A stretch of 45,562 nt of DNA from Bradyrhizobium altum (GTDB lineage Bacteria; Pseudomonadota; Alphaproteobacteria; Rhizobiales; Xanthobacteraceae), in the NCBI RefSeq assembly GCF_020889705.1, contig NZ_JACMYP010000037.1:1-45562 (forward strand), given 5' to 3'. Below the pieces are notes generated by a model that worked only from the letters and a program-made list of their open reading frames with translations, was not told the DNA's origin and searched no databases. Shown here piece by piece: positions 25,265 to 34,363 of this stretch. Numbering within the stretch: the stretch's first letter is position 1; each line of letters begins with the position of its first letter. The position numbers and the translations under genes are program-made.

Positions 25265-26199
25265 CAGTGCGCCTCCAGCGATGCGACGACGCCTGTCCTT
25301 GCGAACCGCGATATCGGTGTCCAGGCCAGAACCCGATACGGTTGCTTGTCGTCCGGGAGCAGCACGATGAGCACCCTGGCTGCGGCGGTGTATCCGCCGG
25401 TCGTGCCGGCGACGAGGTCCACCGCGACCACATGCGTCTGCGGAACCTTCAGGTATTTCTGCGCCGGTCCGAGCAGGAAGGAGAGCCGCTCGGGATCAAC
25501 GAACGGCGAGCTCCGCATGTCGAGGAAGGCATCAAGATGCTCCGCATCGAACGACGGCAAGGCCCGCAGCACCGCGACCGGCGCGGTGAGCGGATTGACG
25601 CCGTCGCTGCCGAAGACGGTGATCAGGGGCGCCATCGCTGCCATCCATTGCGGCTGCATGCCGGGGATATCAGCGATCTGCCCGATGTCGGTGAACGGCG
25701 CGGGCGCTGCCGCCGGCTGGTCAGGTGTACCGGGTGCCGGTGGCTTCGCCGCATCGCTCGGCCGCGGCTGCGCATCGTTCGGTCGCGCTTGCCCTGCGAT
25801 GTCGCGCAGCGCGACGATCCGTTGCGCGACGATGCCGGCATCGTCATCCTCGGCACCGACATAGCGGAGCAGTGAGGCGAGCAGTTCGACCGGTGCCTTT
25901 CCGATGTCGATGCGGCCGCCCTCATCGCTGATGGTGAGCTGAACGGATCCGGTCGCGAACGTCAGCGTGGTGGTGCGCTCGGCGGGCGGGGCGTCTCGCA
26001 GCGCCGCAACAATACCGGCGGCGGCCTCGAGCCCCGCGGTCAGGAGTCCGTCGGCTTGCACACGCTCCCGGTCGATCCGAACGATGCCGGCGAGGCTGCG
26101 AAACGTCGTCGACGTCGCCATGGCGAGGGCGGCGCACAGCGCGATCGCCCAGAGCACGGCGAGCAGGACCATGCCGCGTTGGGTGAGACGCCCGCTCAT
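25264..26199 (-). CDS. gspK: Type II secretion minor pseudopilin GspK
   Basis: 311 residues from ATG 26,199, which overlaps the gspJ stop (ATGA). N-terminal RLTQRGMVLLAVLWAIALCA is a prepilin-type signal: Gly followed by a hydrophobic helix, with Met at +1 instead of Phe. The body contains the SAM-like helical repeats of GspK (IADIPGM, VNPLTAPVAVLRALPSFDA) and an Ala/Pro-rich insert. GspK caps the pseudopilus tip with I and J. Upstream extension of the frame to 26,544 runs through gspJ and is not coding. Confidence 0.88.
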   Translation of the reverse strand: MSGRLTQRGMVLLAVLWAIALCAALAMATSTTFRSLAGIVRIDRERVQADGLLTAGLEAAAGIVAALRDAPPAERTTTLTFATGSVQLTISDEGGRIDIGKAPVELLASLLRYVGAEDDDAGIVAQRIVALRDIAGQARPNDAQPRPSDAAKPPAPGTPDQPAAAPAPFTDIGQIADIPGMQPQWMAAMAPLITVFGSDGVNPLTAPVAVLRALPSFDAEHLDAFLDMRSSPFVDPERLSFLLGPAQKYLKVPQTHVVAVDLVAGTTGGYTAAARVLIVLLPDDKQPYRVLAWTPISRFARTGVVASLEAH

Positions 26200-26933
26200 C
26201 GGCGCGCTCCTGGCGGCGGGTCCTTGGCCGGCATCTCCTTCGGCGACGCGGACTTGCCGGTGACGCAGTCGGCGTTGGCTCCGGGCTGGGCGCAGCCGAT
26301 CGGCGCGTCGGCGCGCAGCGTGAACTGAACGCCAGGCAACAGATCGGCCCCGCTGGCGCGGTCTCGAACGGTCAGCCGCACGAGGCGCGGCAACAGCGGC
26401 TGCCCGATCCATGTCGTGCTCCAGGACAAGGTGCCATCCGGGCCAGAACTTCCGAATGCAAACGCGATGTCGACCTGACCTTCGATCACACCGACGGGGT
26501 CCTGCAGCGCGACGCTCGCAAACGGCGTGCGTTGTCCTTGCCATCGAGCACGGCGCCGGACCAGATGGTTGACGCCATCAGTCTCCTCGACCTGCAGGCT
26601 GACCACTTCCTCACCCCGACCGCCGCCCGCACTGCTTCCGGTGACGAACGTCATCTGGTTCGCATCGCCGTTGAAGGCGGCCGTCGCGTCCGCGCCGTCA
26701 CCCTGTTTCACTTGCCGGGCGGCCCCGATGTCCGCCGCGAGGCGGTCGACCGCGAGCAGCAACTGATCCGTCTTTCCCGCTAGACCCGTCCTGCGGTCGA
26801 AATTCAGCGCAACGTTGTTGATCAGAACAGCGGTTGCGGCAATCACCGCGGACCCGATCGCAAGCGCGGCCAGCACCTCGATCAGCGTGAAGCCGGACGC
26901 CGCACGGAGCCCCCTTCGAAGCGCTACGCTCAT
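26196..26933 (-). CDS. gspJ: Type II secretion minor pseudopilin GspJ
   Basis: 245 residues from ATG 26,933 (MSVALRRGLRAASGFTLIEV). Prepilin cleavage site is G/FTLIE. A long helix then a beta-rich domain (QLLLAVDRLAADIGAARQV ... VVSLQVEETDGVNHL) fits GspJ. Cys pair near the end (GCAQPGANADC) may form a disulfide. Start overlaps the gspI stop as ATGA, arguing against the longer frame start at 26,993. Confidence 0.88.
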   Translation of the reverse strand: MSVALRRGLRAASGFTLIEVLAALAIGSAVIAATAVLINNVALNFDRRTGLAGKTDQLLLAVDRLAADIGAARQVKQGDGADATAAFNGDANQMTFVTGSSAGGGRGEEVVSLQVEETDGVNHLVRRRARWQGQRTPFASVALQDPVGVIEGQVDIAFAFGSSGPDGTLSWSTTWIGQPLLPRLVRLTVRDRASGADLLPGVQFTLRADAPIGCAQPGANADCVTGKSASPKEMPAKDPPPGARR

Positions 26934-27397
26934 TCGTCGGCTCCCAATCCGAGCCGCAGCGTATCCGCGCTGACCATCTGTCCGGGCGCCCACGACACTG
27001 TCGCAACGAGATGATATGCGATCCAGTTCGGGCGTTTGGTGCCGGGCTCCTCCTTCTTGTCCGGTGCGGCTGCGGCCGGCGCATCCCGCCGCACGGCCAT
27101 GGCATCGACGAACATGGGCTCCGATGTGACCGACCAGCGCAGACCGGCGGTCTCGCCGTCACGCGTTCCATTGGCGAGAATCGAACGGTCGACCGCCGAA
27201 TCCAGGATCGTGCGCAACATGACCTGTGCCGCAATGCGGCCGTCGATCTTGTCCGCAATCCGGCGCGCATAAAACAGATGCGGGCCGAGCACCGACACGA
27301 ACGCCAGCAGCAGCGCCAATGCCACCAGCGCCTCGATCAAGGTGAACCCCGCACATGCCGAACGAGGTTCAGGGCAGATCGACCGCAACGCGGCCAT
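26930..27397 (-). CDS. gspI: Type II secretion minor pseudopilin GspI
   Basis: 155 residues if started at ATG 27,397: a 17-residue leader, then cleavage at G/FTLIEALVALALLLAF. Small pseudopilin with a domain ending WAPGQMVSADTLRLGLGADE. Overlaps the end of gspH by 29 bases. Start at GTG/ATG further upstream (27,430) would overlap more. GspI nucleates the I-J-K tip complex. Confidence 0.82.
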   Translation of the reverse strand: MAALRSICPEPRSACAGFTLIEALVALALLLAFVSVLGPHLFYARRIADKIDGRIAAQVMLRTILDSAVDRSILANGTRDGETAGLRWSVTSEPMFVDAMAVRRDAPAAAAPDKKEEPGTKRPNWIAYHLVATVSWAPGQMVSADTLRLGLGADE

Positions 27398-27818
27398 TAT
27401 ACCAGTTGACGTCCACCTCATAGCGCACATTCTCCCACGAGAATTTCAGCACCGATCCGGTCGAAGCGCCGTCCGGCTCGAACCGCACGACCGCCTGTCG
27501 TCCCGACCAGAGCTCGTTCACGCCGATCACATCGACCCGGACGTCGCGAGGGATCGCAATCGTGCCGGCCTGCCCGACGATCGTCCGCGCATTTCCGTCG
27601 AGCGACACGCGGCGGCTTTGCCCGGTGAGAATTGCCGCAAGCCGCTCGCGTCGCAGCAGGGCTGCGGTCTGCAGCGTCAACGCCTTCAGGCTGGCGCGCC
27701 CGGTGCCCGGAACCATCGTCACCACCAGCGATGCCAACATCGCGATGATCAGCATCACCGCCATCATCTCGATCAGGGTGGAGCCCGCCGTCGGGCCGGT
27801 GATCGTCGCGTGCGTCAT
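27369..27818 (-). CDS. gspH: Type II secretion minor pseudopilin GspH
   Basis: 149 residues. N-terminal GPTAGSTLIEMMAVMLIIAM is a prepilin signal with Ser at the +1 position where Phe is usual; Glu+5 is kept. The beta-sandwich part (LLRRERLAAILTGQSRRVSL ... IAIPRDVRVDVIG) fits GspH. Nine bases after gspF. Confidence 0.85.
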   Translation of the reverse strand: MTHATITGPTAGSTLIEMMAVMLIIAMLASLVVTMVPGTGRASLKALTLQTAALLRRERLAAILTGQSRRVSLDGNARTIVGQAGTIAIPRDVRVDVIGVNELWSGRQAVVRFEPDGASTGSVLKFSWENVRYEVDVNWYNGRVAVDLP

Positions 27819-27827
27819 CAGCCATCC

Positions 27828-29033
27828 CTACATCGCAAGCTCGGTGATGCTGAGCAGTGCACTCATGATCGATACCACCAGCGTTCCGATACCGATGCTG
27901 ACTGCGATGATGGTGATCGGTCCGATCGCACCCATCAGCCGATCGAGGCCGATGGCGAGCCGCTGCTCATAGAGATCGGCGGCGTGCTGCGCGATGGCCG
28001 AGAGGTCTCCGGTCTCGTCACCGACCCGGAGCATGCGGACTGCAAGCGGCGGCACCAGGTCGCTCTCGGCCAGCGCCTCGATGAAACGGCGGCCGTTGCG
28101 CACCTGCTCGTGCACCTTATCGACGGCCGCCGCGTAGCGGGGCTCGGTCATGATATCGCGCAGGATCTTCAGCGCGGTCGGCAATGCGACCCCGTTCTCA
28201 ACCAGCAGCCCGAGCGTACCGATGAAGCGGGCGGTTCGACGATCGTGCATCGGGCCGGAGATGCCGGGAATGGTCGCGAGCACCGACATCAGCGATGCGC
28301 GCGCGGCCGGCTGGCGCAGGATCAGCCAACCCAGCACCAGCACTGCGCCGCAGCCGCCAAGGAACATGTCGAGATGGGCGCGCAGCCAGGTGGACATCGT
28401 GAGCGCAAAGGCCGCGCCGGAATTGAGACGTCCGCGCAGCTCGCTGAATACCGACTCGAACTGCGGCACGACATAGAGCAGGAAGAAAAACAGGATGACG
28501 AGTGCCGATCCGACCAGGAACATGGGATAGCGAATCGCCGACGAGATCCGTTGCGACAAATGCTCGCGCCGCGTCCGGTCCTCGACGATCGCCCGCAGCA
28601 CCACTTCCAGCTTGCCGGAGGCTTCGCCGGCGCGCACCATCGCGATGTAGATGTGCTCGATGATCTGGTTGTGGCGCTCGAGTGCCTCGGCGAAGCCGTC
28701 GCCGCCGGAGACTGCGGAGCGCAGCCCGGCGGCAAAGCGGGCCACCGCCTTGTTGGTGTCTTCCTCAAGCGTCTGGAGCGCAGCTTCCAGCGTCAGTCCG
28801 GAGCGAAGCAGCAGCGCCAGCAGACGAAGGAACGTGGTCAGCTCGCGTTGCCGCGGCAGGCTCCCGCTCGAAACGCTGGCGCGCAGCGCGCTGCGGCCTG
28901 CGATCTCGGCCTCGACCGGCAGGTGGCCGAGATACTCGATCCGCCGCAGCACCTCCTCGCGCGAAGGCGCGTCAACGTCGCCGAGAATAATCTCGCCGGC
29001 CTTGGTCAATGCGCGGTAGCGGTAGTGCGGCAT
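27828..29033 (-). CDS. gspF: Type II secretion inner-membrane platform protein GspF
   Basis: 401 residues with the tandem GspF/PilC domains: first half with LTTFLRLLALLLRSGLTLEA, second half with RTARFIGTLGLLVENGVALP. Three membrane helices are visible (about 165-190, 215-235, 370-395). N-terminal YRYRALTKAGEIILGDVDAP is the typical opening. It couples GspE to pseudopilus assembly. Seven bases after gspE. Confidence 0.93.
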   Translation of the reverse strand: MPHYRYRALTKAGEIILGDVDAPSREEVLRRIEYLGHLPVEAEIAGRSALRASVSSGSLPRQRELTTFLRLLALLLRSGLTLEAALQTLEEDTNKAVARFAAGLRSAVSGGDGFAEALERHNQIIEHIYIAMVRAGEASGKLEVVLRAIVEDRTRREHLSQRISSAIRYPMFLVGSALVILFFFLLYVVPQFESVFSELRGRLNSGAAFALTMSTWLRAHLDMFLGGCGAVLVLGWLILRQPAARASLMSVLATIPGISGPMHDRRTARFIGTLGLLVENGVALPTALKILRDIMTEPRYAAAVDKVHEQVRNGRRFIEALAESDLVPPLAVRMLRVGDETGDLSAIAQHAADLYEQRLAIGLDRLMGAIGPITIIAVSIGIGTLVVSIMSALLSITELAM

Positions 29034-29040
29034 GACCGTC

Positions 29041-30756
29041 CTACAGGCTCATGGTCAGACGGAAGATCTCATCGAGCGTGGTCTGCCCGGCGCGCAGTTT
29101 TGCGACACCGTCCTCCGTCATCGACGTCATGCCGGCGCGCCGGGCCACGGCTTCCAGCTCGGAGGCATCGGTTTTCGGGCCGATCGACCGTCGCAGCATC
29201 GCGCCGATCTCCATGATCTCGAACACGCCCTTGCGTCCGCGGAAGCCTGTGTTGCTGCACCAATCGCAGCCCTTGGGCCGGCAGACCACCTCGCCAGCCT
29301 CGATGCCAAGCGCCGCATAGCGTTCGTCCGCCGCGATATCCGCCGCCGACAAGGTGTGATGTTGCTTGCAGTGATCGCACAGGATCCGGACCAGCCGCTG
29401 CGCGACGATCACCCGCGCGCACGATGCCAGCAGGAAGCTCTCGATTCCCATGTCGATCAGGCGCGTCACGGCGCCCGCGGCGGTGTTGGTGTGCAGCGTG
29501 GTCAGCACCAGATGGCCGGTCAGCGCGGCGTGGACGCCGATATGGGCGGTCTCGGCATCGCGCATCTCGCCAACCATGATGACGTCGGGGTCGAGCCGCA
29601 TGAAGGAGCGCAGCGCGGATGCGAACGTGAGCCCGATGCCTGGATGCACCTGGGTCTGGGTGATACCCGGGATCTGATACTCGACGGGGTCCTCGATGGT
29701 CAGGATCTTGCGGGTGGGTTCATTGATCACGGCAAGCGATGCCGCGAGCGTCGTCGTCTTGCCGGACCCGGTCGGGCCGGTGACGATGACCATTCCGTAT
29801 GGTGCAAGCAACGCCTTGCGGAGAACCGCCTCGTGCTGCGCGCTGAGCCCGATCTGGTCGAGCGAGACCAGGCCGGCTCCCTTGCGCAACAGTCGAATGA
29901 CGGCGCATTCGCCGTGCATCGTCGGCATGGTGGCAACCCGCAGGTCGATCTCGTTGCCGCCGACCAGGATGTGGGCGCGCCCATCCTGCGCCAACCGGCG
30001 CTCGGTGATATTGAGGCCGGCCATGATCTTGAGGCGTGACAGGATGCCCTTGGCCATCGCCATCGGCGGTGCCGGCACGTTCTTCAGCATGCCGTCGATG
30101 CGCAGGCGAACCTGCAGTGTATTGCCGGTCGGCTCGATGTGCAGATCGGTCGCTCGCTGCTCGACCGCCAGGCGGAGCAGGTCGTCAAGCGCTCGCACGA
30201 CCGGCGCACCGCGCGCGAGGTCGCGCAAATTGTCGAGATCGTCCTCGCCGCCGGCCGTCCCGGGCTGCGGGGCGTCGCTTGTTTGATCGGGCTCGAGCCG
30301 TAGCGACAATGCGGCTTCCAGATCGTCGGCGGTCGCTGCCGCAAGCGCGACTGGCCGGCGCAGCATCAGTTCGACCGCGCGCAACGTTTCATCGTCAATC
30401 GGGGAGGCCAGTGCGAGACGTAACGTGCCGGCCGCGCCCTCGTAGGGAAACAGGCGCTCTTCCTTGAGGAACCGGGTCGACATCTCGCCGCCGGCAAAGC
30501 GCCCGTCGACCAGATCGTCGCGACGAACCCGGTCGCATCGGTAAAAGCTGGCCAGCTCGTCGGCCAGCGCGGATGGCGTCAGCTTGCTGACGGCGCTCCA
30601 GTCGACATGGCCAGCCGACCCGTCAGCATGACGCGGGCGACCAGCTGCTTCGTCCTTCTGGCCGTCGCGCAATGCGCCCTTGCCGGCGAGATACGTCATG
30701 AAGTCGATCGGCGGTGCGGCCGGTGTCGCAGGCGCATCGCTCTCATGCGCTAGCAT
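29041..30756 (-). CDS. gspE: Type II secretion ATPase GspE
   Basis: 571 residues. Walker A GPTGSGKTT (327-335), Asp box EDPVEYQIPGITQTQVHPGI (355-374), Walker B IMVGEMRD (393-400), His box GHLVLTTLHTNTA (414-426). The tetracysteine zinc site is CDHC (460-463) with CRPKGCDWC downstream. The N-terminal MshEN-like region (70-150) is present. Hexameric cytoplasmic motor powering pseudopilus extension. Its start overlaps the preceding 61-codon gene by 14 bases, tying it to the sigma factor transcript. Confidence 0.95.
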   Translation of the reverse strand: MLAHESDAPATPAAPPIDFMTYLAGKGALRDGQKDEAAGRPRHADGSAGHVDWSAVSKLTPSALADELASFYRCDRVRRDDLVDGRFAGGEMSTRFLKEERLFPYEGAAGTLRLALASPIDDETLRAVELMLRRPVALAAATADDLEAALSLRLEPDQTSDAPQPGTAGGEDDLDNLRDLARGAPVVRALDDLLRLAVEQRATDLHIEPTGNTLQVRLRIDGMLKNVPAPPMAMAKGILSRLKIMAGLNITERRLAQDGRAHILVGGNEIDLRVATMPTMHGECAVIRLLRKGAGLVSLDQIGLSAQHEAVLRKALLAPYGMVIVTGPTGSGKTTTLAASLAVINEPTRKILTIEDPVEYQIPGITQTQVHPGIGLTFASALRSFMRLDPDVIMVGEMRDAETAHIGVHAALTGHLVLTTLHTNTAAGAVTRLIDMGIESFLLASCARVIVAQRLVRILCDHCKQHHTLSAADIAADERYAALGIEAGEVVCRPKGCDWCSNTGFRGRKGVFEIMEIGAMLRRSIGPKTDASELEAVARRAGMTSMTEDGVAKLRAGQTTLDEIFRLTMSL

Positions 30757-30928
30757 CGCGCAACTCCGATTGAACCGGCCTGCACAGCTGGTCGACTATG
30801 CCGCGCGGCTGCTGGCCACGTGATCGTCGCGCTGAGCGTTGCCGAACGTGGTGAAGACATTGCACCTCAAGCGCCGGACGCGATGTGGCCACCTCGGCAC
30901 GACGGACGATATGGATTTGTCTTGCCAT
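30743..30928 (-). CDS. Small hypothetical protein between sigma factor and gspE, 61 aa
   Basis: MARQIHIVRRAEVATSRPAL, then a basic region rich in Arg and Gln. ATG 30,928 follows AGCAGGTGA at good distance and six bases after the sigma-factor stop. The stop overlaps the gspE start. Position is that of an anti-sigma factor, but there is no membrane helix or FecR/zinc anti-sigma motif. Real but unassigned, or a spacer frame that keeps translation coupled. Confidence 0.45.
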   Translation of the reverse strand: MARQIHIVRRAEVATSRPALEVQCLHHVRQRSARRSRGQQPRGIVDQLCRPVQSELRDASA

Positions 30929-30934
30929 CGCGCG

Positions 30935-31567
30935 TCACCTGCTGCCGCCCAGGGGCAATCGCCGGTCGAGCACCGTATCGCCGTCGCCGGCTGAATGCAG
31001 CGCCGCGCGCTCCCGCTCGGTGAATGAAATTCGGCGCCGAAACGCAGCCCGTGGCATGTGCGCGTTCCGATCGATGCACACTGCGCAATGCACCAGCGCA
31101 TGCTTGATCTCGACCTGCACCGTGCGCACGCTGATGCCGAACCGTTTTGCCACTTGTTGCAACGGTACTTCTTCAACACATATCGCCATGAAGATCTCCC
31201 GGCGACGGGTCGGTAGCTCCTGGATGGCGCGCCGCAGCGCACCGATCTCGGATCGCGCCTCGATGATGCGGTCCGGGCCGGGAGTATCGTCCGGTAGATC
31301 GAACAGCGCATCCGCTTGCGGCACCGTGCGACGGCGCCGTTCGGCAACGCGCCGATTGCTGATGGCGCTCATCGCCACGCGGAACAGATATGCAGGCAAA
31401 TCGCGAACGGGTCCGATGCCGTCTGCCTTGCTCAAGCGCAGAAACGTATCCTGCAAGGCCTCGTCGGCGAGATCGGCCGACCCGGTCCGGCGCGTCAAAC
31501 GTTGTTTGAGATCGTCGTAGCTTGTGACGAGGAGCGCGAGCAACGCCGTTCGATTGGTGTCGCTCAT
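30935..31567 (-). CDS. ECF-type RNA polymerase sigma factor (FecI-like) heading the secretion operon
   Basis: 210 residues from ATG 31,567 (MSDTNRTALLALLVTSYDDL). Region 2 is ADEALQDTFLRL through RDLPAYLFRVAMSAISNRR, region 4 is AIQELPTRRREIFMAICVEE with the helix-turn-helix PLQQVAKRFGISVRTVQVEI. The C-terminal ~40 residues are Arg-rich. FecI-like sigma factors usually pair with a membrane anti-sigma; none is seen next to it. As first gene of the gsp unit it probably activates its own operon in response to an outside signal. The frame opens at 31,603, but the family start is at M13. Confidence 0.85.
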   Translation of the reverse strand: MSDTNRTALLALLVTSYDDLKQRLTRRTGSADLADEALQDTFLRLSKADGIGPVRDLPAYLFRVAMSAISNRRVAERRRRTVPQADALFDLPDDTPGPDRIIEARSEIGALRRAIQELPTRRREIFMAICVEEVPLQQVAKRFGISVRTVQVEIKHALVHCAVCIDRNAHMPRAAFRRRISFTERERAALHSAGDGDTVLDRRLPLGGSR

Positions 31568-31806
31568 TGCAGGGGCCCCATCCCCAACCGCGGCAATCGT
31601 CACATTTCAAGTCGGTCGCGACACTTCTATCTGTGGTTGGTGACATGGAAATGAAACCACAACGAGTGCTCACGTCGCGACATGCCGTGCCACAGTCGAT
31701 GATGCAGAATTGATTTGTGTCCAGTGTGATTGCGCATTCCCCAGGTCTATCGCAGACATCGGCTGCGAAGCGGGCAACAACGCGATCACCGGCAACGCAA
31801 CGCATG
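31568..31806 (-). promoter_or_regulatory. Probable promoter region of the sigma factor-gsp operon
   Basis: About 240 gene-free bases upstream of the sigma-factor gene and downstream of the TPR protein. It is more AT-rich than its neighbours. I could not pick out a reliable -35/-10 pair or ECF-type promoter by eye. Confidence 0.4.
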
Positions 31807-34278
31807 TCACGATAGTCCGCTGATGACAGTGTTTCTCTGCGCCGTAAGTGTCCGTTCAATTCCGTGCAGGGCCGCCGCACTTCCGGCATCGATCGCCAGC
31901 GCCTCATGGAAACTTGCCGATGCGTCATCGGGTCGTTCGAGCATGAGATAGACGTCGGCAAGTGCGCAATGGGCGGTTACGCGGCGCGGATCGAGTGCAA
32001 CTGCGTGTTTCAAGCTGATTTCGGCGCCCTGCGAATTGCCGCGTGCGGCGCATGCGCGCCCAAGCGCTTCGTAGAATTCCGAAGATTGCTGCTGATTGAT
32101 CTTCGTCGCTGCCAGGAAATGCAGCATGGCGTTGTCGAGATCGCCAAGTTCGCACAATGCCAGTGCATATTGCGCGTGCAGTGTGTCACTGCCGGGGGCG
32201 AGTTCCAGCGCCTTGCGGTAGTGCTGATGAAGCTGGCGCTTCACCATATCGGCATGCATGCCGCTCGCCTGCTCATCACGGCCAAGTTTCCGCAGCGCAT
32301 TTGCGTATGCCGCGTGAGCGTCGACGCTCGTTGGCGCAAGCTCGACCGCCTTGCGGTATTGAGCAACCGCTTGTTCCGTCCTGTACGTCGCGATCAGCAC
32401 GTCGGCGAGCGCGATGCGCGCCGGCGCTAGATTGGGCGCCGCCGCCACCGCGGTCTGCAACAGCGTGTACGCGCGCTCATGATGGCCGAAGCCGAGCTCG
32501 ATCGCGCCGAGATTGCACAGTGTGTTGACGTGTCCGGGGTCGAGGGAAAGGACATGCTCGAATAGTTTTGCCGCGCGATCCAGTTTCCCTGCACGATGCT
32601 GGCGGCACGCCTCGACGAACAGGGCATCGCATACCAGCGCGTCGCCCTCGTCATGGGGCACCGTCATCTTGAGCGCAGAGCTCGTGATCGGGTCCGCGAT
32701 CGGTTCCGCCGGCAACTCGGACCCGGCCCCGGCGAGGGACCTGAGTTCACTGTTCAGCCGTCCGATCACTTCAGCCCAATCGCCCGGTCTTGTTTGCCGG
32801 AATAGCCGGGCCTGTGGATACCACGGGGTATCGTTGCGATCCCGGAGCCACCGCCAATCGCTGCCGTTGGCGAGCAGGATCCAGACCGGCTTGCCCATCG
32901 CGCCGGCCAGATGCGCGATGGCACTGTCGATCGAGATGACGAGGTCGAGATTGCCGATGATCGCGGCCGCGTCGGCGAAGGATGCCACATCGATCTGCGC
33001 ACCGGTATCGAGGATGCGATCGTCGAAGTCGGCGAGCTGCTCACGCCCGCGGCCGATCTGCAGGCTGACAAATCGTGCGCCCGGACAGTCGAGCAGGGGG
33101 CGTAGCAGATCGAGTCGGATCGAGCGGCGCTGATCATTGAGATGACCGGGATTGCCTTGCCACACCAGGCCGACAGACATGCCGTGGCCGGGATTGTCGC
33201 CAAGGCGCTCACGAAGGCGCTCGCGCCATCGCGTGACCAGATCCGGATCGGGGGTGACATAGGGAGTTGCCGCCGGAACCGTGTCGATCCGGGTATCGAA
33301 GATTAGCGGCAAGGACAGCAGCGGCAGGTGGACGTCGAATGCCGGCGCCGCGGTCGCGTCGCTGACGACATCATCGACGCCGGCGACGGTTTGCATCAAC
33401 GACAGCAACACTGGCGGCGTCCGCAGGATCACGCGGCCACCCCGCGCTTTCACCATCGGCGCGTAGCGCACGAACTGAAGGGTGTCGCCAAAGCCTTGCT
33501 CGGATTGCAGCAGGATGGTCCTGCCGGCAAGATACTCACCCTGCCAGCGTGGCCGGTCGGTCGAGATCAGATGCCTGTTGACACGCGGATCCGACAGCCG
33601 CCCTTCATATTCCGCCCAGGCCGCCGACCAGTTGCCGACGCCGAACAGGCAGACCGCGAGCGCGGTGCGCAGCTCTGTGCGGGTGGGATATCGTTCCAGC
33701 GCGTCGTGCAGCAACGCGATGCCCGCGTCGTGCCGGTTGGTGTCGCTGAGCAGCCATCCGAAATCGACGATCGCATCGATGTAATCGGGGGCGCCCGCGA
33801 TCAGGTCGCGGAACACGTCGTCGGCGAAATCGCTCAGCTCGAGCATCGCCAGTGCGCGGGCGAGGCCGAGCTGCGCCGCTGCATTGTCCGGCCGCAGCGT
33901 CAGCGCGGCGGTGTAGGCGGCCAGCGCCTGCGGGTACTGGCGGCTCTTCAGCAGCAGGACGCCGAGATTGCCATGCGCCTCGCCGTCGGCGGGATTGAGC
34001 CTGACCGCTTCCTCGATCAGCTGCAGCGCGCGCTCGTCCGCGTCCCGCTGCAGCGCGATCACGCCGCGGATATGCAGGACGTGTGACCGCACCTCGGGTT
34101 CCTGCTCCATGGTCTCGAGCAGCAGATCGGCGCTGTCCAGCTGGCCGTCACGAAACAGCGCGATGGCGCGGTCCATGACAGTCTGGATGAATTCCGCGCG
34201 CCGCTCGGACGAGGCCTGATTGAGCATCGCCAGCCCTGCACGCATCGTCTGCGCTTCGCTGAACCCTGCTTTCGACAT
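31807..34278 (-). CDS. TPR protein with GT9-like (heptosyltransferase-fold) glycosyltransferase domain
   Basis: 823 residues. TPR repeats fill about 1-250 (AVRLNPADGEAHGNLGVLLL, AALTLRPDNAAAQLGLARAL). A central domain (about 250-490) has ILLQSEQGFGDTLQFVRYAP, FDVHLPLLSLP, VGLVWQGNPGHLNDQRRSI and DLVISIDSAIAHLAGAMGKP. This is the layout of GT9/ADP-heptose-type transferases found in many TPR fusion proteins. More TPRs follow (560-800). It is predicted to be cytoplasmic or membrane-associated, without a signal peptide. Such proteins have been linked to protein glycosylation or surface polysaccharide. It lies between the sigma-gsp operon and the OGT-like gene, same strand, 240 bases from the sigma factor. 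Substrate unknown. Confidence 0.82.
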   Translation of the reverse strand: MSKAGFSEAQTMRAGLAMLNQASSERRAEFIQTVMDRAIALFRDGQLDSADLLLETMEQEPEVRSHVLHIRGVIALQRDADERALQLIEEAVRLNPADGEAHGNLGVLLLKSRQYPQALAAYTAALTLRPDNAAAQLGLARALAMLELSDFADDVFRDLIAGAPDYIDAIVDFGWLLSDTNRHDAGIALLHDALERYPTRTELRTALAVCLFGVGNWSAAWAEYEGRLSDPRVNRHLISTDRPRWQGEYLAGRTILLQSEQGFGDTLQFVRYAPMVKARGGRVILRTPPVLLSLMQTVAGVDDVVSDATAAPAFDVHLPLLSLPLIFDTRIDTVPAATPYVTPDPDLVTRWRERLRERLGDNPGHGMSVGLVWQGNPGHLNDQRRSIRLDLLRPLLDCPGARFVSLQIGRGREQLADFDDRILDTGAQIDVASFADAAAIIGNLDLVISIDSAIAHLAGAMGKPVWILLANGSDWRWLRDRNDTPWYPQARLFRQTRPGDWAEVIGRLNSELRSLAGAGSELPAEPIADPITSSALKMTVPHDEGDALVCDALFVEACRQHRAGKLDRAAKLFEHVLSLDPGHVNTLCNLGAIELGFGHHERAYTLLQTAVAAAPNLAPARIALADVLIATYRTEQAVAQYRKAVELAPTSVDAHAAYANALRKLGRDEQASGMHADMVKRQLHQHYRKALELAPGSDTLHAQYALALCELGDLDNAMLHFLAATKINQQQSSEFYEALGRACAARGNSQGAEISLKHAVALDPRRVTAHCALADVYLMLERPDDASASFHEALAIDAGSAAALHGIERTLTAQRNTVISGLS

Positions 34279-34363
34279 CGACGCACCCTTTGACTCTCGA
34301 CCTGCGTGTCCTTCGCGATACCGCGGAGGACCGCACCCTTGTTCGCTTCGCCTGCGATCGCGG

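Noticed and set aside
27342..29216. 624-codon plus-strand frame
   Set aside because: Shadow of gspF and gspH on the other strand; composition rich in Arg, His, Asp and Gln with no motif.
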